Origin: Alphaproteobacteria bacterium
GTDB taxonomy: Bacteria; Pseudomonadota; Alphaproteobacteria; ATCC43930; CGMCC-115725
Assembly: GCA_017353855.1 (NCBI GenBank)
Contig: JAFMSA010000351.1
Span: forward strand, 1-5,271
Direction: 5' to 3'
Length of the DNA stretch: 5,271 nt
Both the position numbers and the translations under genes were made by a program. Shown piece after piece: positions 1 to 5,271 of the stretch. Within the stretch, counting starts at the first letter, position 1; every line of letters begins with the position of its first letter. The notes under the pieces were generated by a model that ran no database searches, was not told where the DNA came from, and saw nothing but the letters and a program-made list of their open reading frames with translations.

Positions 1-420
1 CGTGTCGAGCGGCACGAGCACGCGGCCGCGCGCATCAATGCGCTCGCGCACCGGGAAACGCAGCCGGCGCGGCACGAGCGGCGGTGGCAGGTCGATATTG
101 ACGTCGTATTGTTCGAACCGGTTCTCATGCCGGATTTCGATCGTGTCGCGAAAGCCTTCGGTCGTCAGCAGCGCGGCCTTGGCACCCTTGCGCTCGATGA
201 TCGCGTTGGTCGCAAGTGTCGTGCCGTGAATGATGATCGACAAGTCGCGCGGTTCGAGCCCCGCTTCGTGCAGCACCCTGCCGATCGCCTCGAGGACGCC
301 ACGCTCCGGCGCCTGAGGGGTCGTCAAGATCTTGACGCTGTAGCGTCGTCCGGCTGCCTCGAGCGCGACATCGGTGAACGTGCCGCCGATATCGACCCCC
401 AGTCTCCCGCCCTGCCGCAC
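1..420 (-). CDS. Hydantoinase/5-oxoprolinase-type enzyme, N-terminal part (HyuA-like), runs off left edge
   Basis: The 140 visible codons match the N-terminal domain of the HyuA family: ATP-dependent hydantoinase subunit A, 5-oxoprolinase, and the related acetone and acetophenone carboxylase subunits. These cytoplasmic enzymes open or carboxylate their substrate at the cost of ATP. Seen directly: the ASKHA-type phosphate-binding motif DIGGTFTD at residues 10-17, HGTTLATNAIIERKG at 65-79, TTEGFRD at 86-92, and a Pro/Arg-rich PPPLVPRRLRFPVRER segment near 117-132, all in family order. There is no in-frame ATG. GTG at 420 sits 6 bases after GAGG (430-427) and is preferred; GTG at 423 is only 3 bases away from it. 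The C-terminal catalytic part lies beyond the edge, so the substrate cannot be assigned. In this family a HyuB-like partner commonly follows, which would lie to the left. Family call is firm, specific reaction unknown. Confidence 0.9.
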   Translation of the reverse strand, partial: MRQGGRLGVDIGGTFTDVALEAAGRRYSVKILTTPQAPERGVLEAIGRVLHEAGLEPRDLSIIIHGTTLATNAIIERKGAKAALLTTEGFRDTIEIRHENRFEQYDVNIDLPPPLVPRRLRFPVRERIDARGRVLVPLDT

Positions 421-453
421 CACATCCCTCTCGCCGGCCGTCGATGACGGGCA

Positions 454-483
454 AGTGTTTGACGGAGTGGTGATCAGTGTCAA
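454..483 (-). promoter_or_regulatory. Candidate promoter for the hydantoinase-type gene
   Basis: On the minus strand a perfect sigma70-like -35 hexamer TTGACA lies at 483-478. At 17-18 bases spacing the -10 position reads AAACAC (460-455) or AACACT (459-454), a poor match to TATAAT. Transcription would begin around 447-450 and leave a leader of about 30 bases before the GTG start at 420. The location is right and the -35 is perfect, but the weak -10 keeps this tentative. Confidence 0.35.
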
Positions 484-490
484 TCCACTC
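465..490. promoter_or_regulatory. Inverted repeat over the -35 element, possible operator
   Basis: GAGTGG at 465-470 is the exact reverse complement of CCACTC at 485-490, with 14 bases between them that include the palindrome TGATCA (471-476) and the TTGACA hexamer. Half-sites about two helical turns apart over a -35 box are a common layout for a repressor site. Six-base half-sites can also arise by chance in a gap this size, and no regulator gene is in the window. Confidence 0.25.
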
Positions 491-520
491 GGCCCACCGG
501 CAGGTCGGCAACACGGAGCG

Positions 521-537
521 GGCGCCCCGAGGGCGCC
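521..537. other. GC-rich stem-loop between the efflux genes and the hydantoinase-type gene
   Basis: GGCGCCC (521-527) and GGGCGCC (531-537) are perfect reverse complements with a 3-base loop, giving a very stable 7-bp stem on either strand. No run of T follows it on either strand, so it is not a standard intrinsic terminator. It could slow polymerase or protect the 3' end of the efflux transcript, but this is inference. Confidence 0.35.
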
Positions 538-725
538 GCGGCGCATCCCTCAATTTAATTCAGGCCGGTGTTACGTCGTTTTTTTTAGCCTCGAGGGCGG
601 CCCTTCCGCTCGGCGCTGTTCTCCCCATAGCGATACAGGCGGGCAGCCCAGATCAGCGACCGCTACGGTCATCGGGCAGAGCGCCGCCGATGTCCGGGGT
701 TGCTTGGGCTCGCTATTGACCAGAT

Positions 726-741
726 CGTGCGGGATCGCACG
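726..741 (-). other. Stem-loop just after the outer-membrane factor gene
   Basis: CGTGCG and CGCACG form a perfect 6-bp stem with a 4-base loop, about 25 bases beyond the TAG stop (768-766) of the outer-membrane factor. The position suits the 3' end of the efflux operon, but the following minus-strand bases (ATCTGGTCAATAG) have no T run. It may be a Rho-assisted or RNA-stabilising hairpin rather than an intrinsic terminator. Confidence 0.3.
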
Positions 742-765
742 CGCAGTGCGCCAGAGCAGTTGCGC

Positions 766-2313
766 CTATCGCGACATCCGTACCGATTCCGGCGGCGGGA
801 AGGGACTGAAGTTGAGCGGCGCATGCTCTTCGATCTGCTTGCGGCTCGGTAGCTGGCTGGTATTCCAACCGCCGCCCAGCGCCTGGATCAGCGCAGCGCT
901 GGCAACCAGCCGGCTCTGGCGAATGTTGACCGCCGTCTCCGCATCGGCGAGCGCAGTCTGCTCAGCCACGATAACGCTCGTATAAGCCACAGTGCCGGCA
1001 AGGTATTGGTTATTGATAACCCGCTCGGCCTCGCGCGCCGCCGCGACCGCCGCATCCTGAACTTGGGCCTGCCGCGCGAGAATGCGCAAGGCGGCGAGCT
1101 GGTCCTCGACCTGCTGAAACGCCGTCAGCACTGTCTGCCGATAGGTTGCGATGGTCTGGTCGAAAATAGCGCGCGCCTCCTCTGTTAACGCGGCGCGTGC
1201 GCCGGCATCGAACACGGTTTGGGCGAGACTCGATCCGAACGCCCAGAAGCGCGCTTGATCGGTGAACAGCTTGGCGATCTCCAGCGCCGAGACCCCGTAA
1301 TCCCCCGAAAGGGTGATCGTCGGATAAAATGCCGCTTCGGCGACGCCGATTTGTGCATTGGACGACGCCATCTGACGCTCTGCGGCGGCAATATCGGGGC
1401 GGCGCTCCAACAGAGCGGAAGGGACGCCGGGCGGAATTTTCGGCACTGCGATGACAAATTTCGTCGGCGGGATTGAGAATTCGGCGGGCGGCTTGCCGAT
1501 GAGGACCGCGATCGCATGCTCGAGCTGCGCGCGCGTCAACCCGACCGCGATCGCCTGCGCCTGCGTGCTCTTGAGCTGGGCCTCGGCCTGCGAAACGGCC
1601 GATTGATCCGCGGTGCCGCTGCGATACTGATTGCGGGTGATGCGCAGTGATTCGGCAAACGCCGCAGCGGAAGTATCCAATAAGCGCCTCAGTTCGTCCG
1701 CAACCCGCAGTTGCAAATAATTGCTGGCAAGTGTTCCCTGGGCCGAGAGACGGGCGCTGGCAAGATCGCCGGCGCTCGCCTGCGCGCTCGCGACGTCACC
1801 CTCCACCAGGCGCCGGACGCGGCCCCATAAATCCGGCGCCCAGCTCGCGGTGGTCGAGGTGCTGAAAAAGTTTGTGATCCGGCCACCGGCGCCACCACCG
1901 GCGACGGGGGTAGTCCCGGATCCCGCGGCGCCGCCGCCACGCGAGCGTTGAGCTGACGCATCCACCGTCGCGGTCGGAAAGAAGCCGGAGCGTGACTCGG
2001 CCACGATCCATTCCGCTTGCCGGTATGCCGCCGCTGCTGCCTTCAGGTTCTGGTTGGAGATATCGATCTGCTTTTCCAGATCGTTGAGCACCGGATCTTT
2101 ATAGACCGACCACCAGGCGCCCCGGTTGATCCCGTCGAGCGGCTCGCCGAGCTTCCAGCCCGCCTCCCGATAGGCGGCGGGCACCGGAGCATCGGGCCTT
2201 TTGTAATCGGGCCCGACGGTGCACGCGGAAAGGATCAGTGCGGCGCCGGCAAGAGCGGCCGTGCCCCCGCTGCGCAGCGACGAGTATAGGTCCCCTTGCC
2301 CCACCCTGTGCAT
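766..2313 (-). CDS. RND efflux outer-membrane lipoprotein, TolC/NodT family (OpmB/OprM-like)
   Basis: This is the outer-membrane exit duct of a tripartite RND pump; such proteins form trimers with a beta-barrel and a long periplasmic alpha-barrel. From the ATG at 2313 it has 515 residues, within the usual range. A short hydrophobic signal ends in the lipobox LSAC with Cys31, followed by TVGPDYKRP, typical of mature lipoproteins of this family. Further family marks are WWSVYKDPVLNDL (67-79), ASWAPDLWGRVRR (156-168), GVPSALLERRPDI (296-308), AAFYPTITLSG (327-337), FDAG (368-371) and LGGGW (479-483). Residues 125-145 are Gly-rich and probably extend a surface loop of the barrel. The start is uncertain: GTG at 2325 is in frame and longer, and GTG at 2304 has GGGGG about 9 bases upstream; none has a classic ribosome site. 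It follows the pump gene after about 39 bases, so it is probably co-transcribed with it. Confidence 0.93.
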   Translation of the reverse strand: MHRVGQGDLYSSLRSGGTAALAGAALILSACTVGPDYKRPDAPVPAAYREAGWKLGEPLDGINRGAWWSVYKDPVLNDLEKQIDISNQNLKAAAAAYRQAEWIVAESRSGFFPTATVDASAQRSRGGGAAGSGTTPVAGGGAGGRITNFFSTSTTASWAPDLWGRVRRLVEGDVASAQASAGDLASARLSAQGTLASNYLQLRVADELRRLLDTSAAAFAESLRITRNQYRSGTADQSAVSQAEAQLKSTQAQAIAVGLTRAQLEHAIAVLIGKPPAEFSIPPTKFVIAVPKIPPGVPSALLERRPDIAAAERQMASSNAQIGVAEAAFYPTITLSGDYGVSALEIAKLFTDQARFWAFGSSLAQTVFDAGARAALTEEARAIFDQTIATYRQTVLTAFQQVEDQLAALRILARQAQVQDAAVAAAREAERVINNQYLAGTVAYTSVIVAEQTALADAETAVNIRQSRLVASAALIQALGGGWNTSQLPSRKQIEEHAPLNFSPFPPPESVRMSR

Positions 2314-2352
2314 CCCCCAATGCACGCAGCAACTAAACCGGTCGAGGCGTTC

Positions 2353-5271
2353 TCATTCGCCGGACTGCACCACGCGGCCGGCAGCCAGGCGCGAATCGCC
2401 AACGCGCGAGCGGCGCTGTGCCCACAACCGGAAACGATCGAGATAGAGATAGATGACCGGGGTCGTGTAAAGCGTTAAAAGCTGGCTGACGATCAACCCG
2501 CCGACAATCGAGATGCCTAGCGGGCGGCGCAATTCGGAGCCTTCGCCAAAGCCGACGGCTAGCGGTAAGGCACCCAGCATCGCCGCCATCGTCGTCATCA
2601 TGATTGGCCGGAAGCGTTTGAGACAGGCTTGATAGATTGCCTGTCGCGAACTTAGACCCTCGCGACGCTCGGCGTCGAGCGCGAAGTCGATCATCATGAT
2701 CGCATTTTTCTTGACGATCCCGATAAGCAGGATGATGCCGATCAATGCCATAATGCTGAACTCGCTGCCGGTCGCAATCAGCGCCAGCACCGCCCCGACC
2801 CCGGCCGACGGCAACGTCGATAGAATCGTGATCGGGTGGACGTAGCTCTCGTAGAGAACGCCAAGCACGATGTAGACAGTCAGCAGCGCCGCCGCGACAA
2901 GCCAGGGCTCATTGGCCAGCGACTGCTGAAACATCGCGGCCGTGCCCTGAAAACTGCCATGGATCGAGGCCGGCATACCGAGCCGCCGCATTTCTTGCTC
3001 GATCGCTGCTGTCGCCTGGCCAAGAGAAACGCCCGGCGCGAGATTGAACGACAGCGTCGATGCGACAAAGAGATTTTGGTGGTTGACGGCGAGCGGTGCA
3101 TTCCCGGGGCCGAAATGGGCGAAGGCCGCAAGCGGCACCATGGTCTCCTGCGAGGTGCTGACCGGCGCCCCCGTCGACGTGGCTCCCCGGCCGGTATTGG
3201 CCAGCGAGTTGATCGCCAGATTGCGGGCCGTGTCGCTGGCCACCTGCGCAGCGGTCGTGCTTGCCTCGGCAGTAGTCGTCGCGGCAGGTGGCTTGGCGAG
3301 AACCGTTCCGGCCGGAGCGTTCGTCGAATGCGTGCCGCTGACCGCACCGCCGCTGGTGCTCACATAAATCCGGTTCAGAGTTTCCGGGTTTTGCCAGAAC
3401 TCGGGGGCCACCCCCATAATGACATGATATTGGTTTCGCGCTGCATAGATCACCGACACCTGGCGCTGACCGAAGGCATCGTAAAGGGTGTTGTTGATCT
3501 GATTCATCGTCAATCCGAAGCGGGCGACGGTCGCGCGATCGACGATGAGTTCGGTTTGGAGCCCTTTCTGCTGCTGATCGAGATTGACGTCGGTCAGCAA
3601 AGGCAATTTCTGCAGCGCGCTCTCCAGCTTGGGCGCCCATTCATAGACTTCGTTCGCGTCATCTCCCTGCAGCGTGTACTGATACTGCGCGTTGCTCGCC
3701 CGCCCGCCCGAACGGATATCCTGCGCCCCTTGCAGAAAAATGCGTGCGCCCGCGACCTTGTTGAACTTTGGGCGCAGTCGGGCGAGGACTTGCTGCATCG
3801 AGACGTGCCGCTCCGCGAGCGGCTTCAACACGACGAATACAAACGCGGAGTTGGTCTGGCCGCCTCCCGTGAAGGCATTGACGTTCTGAACCGCCGGATC
3901 CTTCCGGATGATGTCGACGAACCGGCTCAGCTTTTGTTCCATCAGCTGGAACGAGATGCTCTGATCGGCCTGAATACCGCCGATCATCAATCCTATGTCT
4001 TGGCTGGGGAAAAAGCCCTTCGGGACGATCGTCATGAGATAGACGCCAGCACATAATGTCACCAGCAGACTCGCCATGACCAGCTTGGGCCGTCCTAACG
4101 CCGTTCGCAGTGTTCGGTCGTAGAGGTCAAGGATCGCCGCGAAGGCGCGTTCCATCACCCAGTAGAGCCGCCCATGCGCCTTTCTGCCGTGATCGGCAAG
4201 CAGGTACGCGCACATCATCGGGGTCGTTGTCAGCGAGACGGCCAGCGAGATCAGTATCGCGACAGACAAGGTCATCGCGAATTCGCGAAACAGCCGTCCG
4301 ACGATGCCGCCCATCAGCAAAATCGGCACAAAGACCGCGATCAGTGACAGGCTCATCGACAGTACGGTAAAGGCGACTTCGCCGGCACCCTGCAGCGCGG
4401 CTTGCAGCCGCGCCGTGCCGGCTTCGATGTGCCGCGTCACGTTTTCGAGCACGACGATCGCATCGTCGACGACGAAGCCGGTCGAAATAGTCAGCGCCAT
4501 CAGGGAGAGGTTGTCGAGGCTGTAGCCCAACAAATACATGACGCCGAAGGTCCCGATCAGGGACAACGGCACTGCGACGCTGGGGATCAGCGTCGCACGT
4601 GGATTGCGCAGGAATGCAAAGACGACGAGGATGACCAGACAGATAGCGATAATGAGCGTGCGCTCGACATCGTGGAGCGAGGTGCGGATCGTGACCGTCC
4701 GATCCAACGACAGATTGACATTGATTGCGCTCGGGATCGAAGCCTTGAGCTGCGGCAGGACAGCTTTGACCCGATCGACCGTATCGATGATATTGGCGCC
4801 GGGCTGCTTATAAAGAAATACCAGGATCGCCGGTTTCCCGTTCGCGAGCCCCTGGTTGCGCACGTTCTCGACCGAGTCGTGCACTTCCCCGATATCGGTC
4901 AGACGCACTGGCGAACCGTCGCGATAGGCGACAATCAGCGGCCGATAATCGGCGGCGTGGTTCGCCTGATCATTCGTGTAGATCTGAAACCGGCGGTCGC
5001 CCTCTTCTATGGCACCTTTCGGGCTGTGAGCATTGGCCGAAGCTAGTGCCGCCCGCACACCCTCCAGCCCGATCCCGTATTTGAACAACGCGAGGGGATT
5101 GAGATCGACGCGTACCGCCGGCAGCGACGAACCGCTGATCGTCACCTGTCCGATACCTTCGATCTGCGAGAGAGCCTGCTGCACGACCGTCGAGGCGGCG
5201 TCATAGATCTGCCCGCGGGTCAGCGTTTCGGAGGTCATCGCGAGGATAGCGATCGGCGCGTCCGCGGGGTT
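2353..5271 (-). CDS. mdtC: RND multidrug efflux permease, MdtC/MuxC-like, 5' end beyond the right edge
   Basis: This proton-driven inner-membrane pump subunit is missing only its first part: 972 codons are visible, and alignment from memory with E. coli MdtC suggests about 130 residues lie beyond the edge. The ATG at 5238 is internal; the 11 codons before it (NPADAPIAILA) match the family. Counting from the edge, TM2-TM7 fall at about 204-422 and TM8-TM12 at about 789-946, with the large periplasmic loop between. Proton-relay residues are present: the Asp pair in GFVVDDAIVVLEN (Asp269, Asp270) in TM4 and Lys855 in GIVKKNAIMMID in TM10. MdtC-type signatures are GGIQADQSISFQ, QDIRSGGRASNAQYQYTL and YESYVHPITILSTLPSAGVG. 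Unlike E. coli MdtC it carries a 67-residue Ala/Thr/Ser-rich insertion at 644-710. MdtC-type permeases work with a second permease (MdtB) and an adaptor (MdtA), expected to the right. The RND call is firm; the MdtC subtype is likely. Confidence 0.95.
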   Translation of the reverse strand, partial: NPADAPIAILAMTSETLTRGQIYDAASTVVQQALSQIEGIGQVTISGSSLPAVRVDLNPLALFKYGIGLEGVRAALASANAHSPKGAIEEGDRRFQIYTNDQANHAADYRPLIVAYRDGSPVRLTDIGEVHDSVENVRNQGLANGKPAILVFLYKQPGANIIDTVDRVKAVLPQLKASIPSAINVNLSLDRTVTIRTSLHDVERTLIIAICLVILVVFAFLRNPRATLIPSVAVPLSLIGTFGVMYLLGYSLDNLSLMALTISTGFVVDDAIVVLENVTRHIEAGTARLQAALQGAGEVAFTVLSMSLSLIAVFVPILLMGGIVGRLFREFAMTLSVAILISLAVSLTTTPMMCAYLLADHGRKAHGRLYWVMERAFAAILDLYDRTLRTALGRPKLVMASLLVTLCAGVYLMTIVPKGFFPSQDIGLMIGGIQADQSISFQLMEQKLSRFVDIIRKDPAVQNVNAFTGGGQTNSAFVFVVLKPLAERHVSMQQVLARLRPKFNKVAGARIFLQGAQDIRSGGRASNAQYQYTLQGDDANEVYEWAPKLESALQKLPLLTDVNLDQQQKGLQTELIVDRATVARFGLTMNQINNTLYDAFGQRQVSVIYAARNQYHVIMGVAPEFWQNPETLNRIYVSTSGGAVSGTHSTNAPAGTVLAKPPAATTTAEASTTAAQVASDTARNLAINSLANTGRGATSTGAPVSTSQETMVPLAAFAHFGPGNAPLAVNHQNLFVASTLSFNLAPGVSLGQATAAIEQEMRRLGMPASIHGSFQGTAAMFQQSLANEPWLVAAALLTVYIVLGVLYESYVHPITILSTLPSAGVGAVLALIATGSEFSIMALIGIILLIGIVKKNAIMMIDFALDAERREGLSSRQAIYQACLKRFRPIMMTTMAAMLGALPLAVGFGEGSELRRPLGISIVGGLIVSQLLTLYTTPVIYLYLDRFRLWAQRRSRVGDSRLAAGRVVQSGE
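3142..3342 (-). other. Low-complexity Ala/Thr/Ser insertion in the pump's periplasmic domain
   Basis: Visible pump residues 644-710 lie between IYVSTSGGA and MVPLAAFAHF, where E. coli MdtC has only a short turn (FVINNEGKAIPL, recalled alignment). Of the 67 residues 37 are Ala, Thr or Ser, and there is no Phe, Tyr, Trp, Cys or Met. The reading frame is intact on both sides, so this is a coded loop, not a frameshift. By comparison with AcrB it falls in or next to the docking subdomain that faces the adaptor and outer-membrane factor, and is probably a flexible periplasmic loop. Confidence 0.75.

Larger units (their letters stand above)
421..765. other. Intergenic region without a convincing gene
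   Basis: This gap separates the efflux genes from the hydantoinase-type gene. I read all minus frames. The longest ATG-initiated frame is a 33-codon one (672-571) with no Shine-Dalgarno sequence and no recognisable family. Another frame is open for 25 codons between stops (662-588, including LYRYGENSAERKG), but has no start. The gap holds GC-rich stem-loops at 726-741 and 521-537, an AT-rich patch at 551-587 with eight consecutive T on the plus strand (579-586), and a promoter-like hexamer with a dyad at 465-490. No tRNA, transposase remnant or terminal inverted repeats were recognised. Confidence 0.7.

Noticed and set aside
125..553. 142-codon minus-strand frame spanning the hydantoinase-type gene start
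   Set aside because: It is out of frame with the conserved DIGGTFTD and HGTT motifs and gives an Arg-rich product typical of a shadow frame.
574..586. T run on the plus strand as an intrinsic terminator
   Set aside because: I could not find a convincing hairpin immediately before it, and no plus-strand gene ends here.
571..672. 33-codon minus-strand small ORF in the gap
   Set aside because: No Shine-Dalgarno sequence, no hydrophobic or toxin-like pattern, and no recognised family.
374..985. 203-codon plus-strand frame crossing the intergenic gap
   Set aside because: It overlaps two real genes antisense, has no recognisable domain and no ribosome site; only its middle part is intergenic.
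2836..4056. 406-codon open frame on the plus strand, antisense to the pump
   Set aside because: Its product is Arg-rich with no recognisable domain, and it lies wholly opposite a clear RND gene; long antisense frames are expected in GC-rich coding DNA.
5236..5238. ATG as the start of the pump gene
   Set aside because: The frame stays open to the window edge and the upstream codons match MdtC; starting here would remove TM1 and much of the first porter domain.

Overview
The window is GC-rich and every gene I can support reads on the minus strand. From right to left these are the body and 3' end of an RND multidrug-type inner-membrane pump (5271 to 2353), an outer-membrane lipoprotein of the TolC/NodT family (about 2313 to 766), a non-coding gap of about 345 bases (421-765), and the first 140 codons of a hydantoinase/5-oxoprolinase-type enzyme (420 to 1, running off the left edge). 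High GC, the NodT-type outer-membrane factor and the style of the pump suggest a proteobacterium, most likely an alphaproteobacterium of the Hyphomicrobiales type. That placement is inference; no RNA gene or taxonomic marker is present.

The two right-hand genes form one transcription unit with a spacer of only about 27-39 bases. The pump closely resembles MdtC/MuxC (one of two different permeases in MdtABC and MuxABC-OpmB systems), and the next gene resembles OpmB-type outer-membrane factors. The known order adaptor-permease B-permease C-outer-membrane factor predicts that an MdtA-like adaptor and an MdtB-like second permease lie just beyond the right edge. Together they would make a tripartite channel that uses the proton gradient to expel compounds from inner membrane and periplasm to the outside. 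Substrates cannot be read from the sequence.

The gap at 421-765 holds no convincing gene. It contains two small GC-rich stem-loops, an AT-rich patch with a run of eight T (plus strand), and a perfect TTGACA hexamer inside an imperfect dyad placed to drive the hydantoinase-type gene. That gene is probably a separate unit, not functionally tied to the pump.

The main oddity is a 67-residue Ala/Thr/Ser-rich, aromatic-free insertion in the periplasmic part of the pump, absent from E. coli MdtC. I see no mobile element, CRISPR array, tRNA, rRNA or clear new system here; most of the window is ordinary efflux genes.
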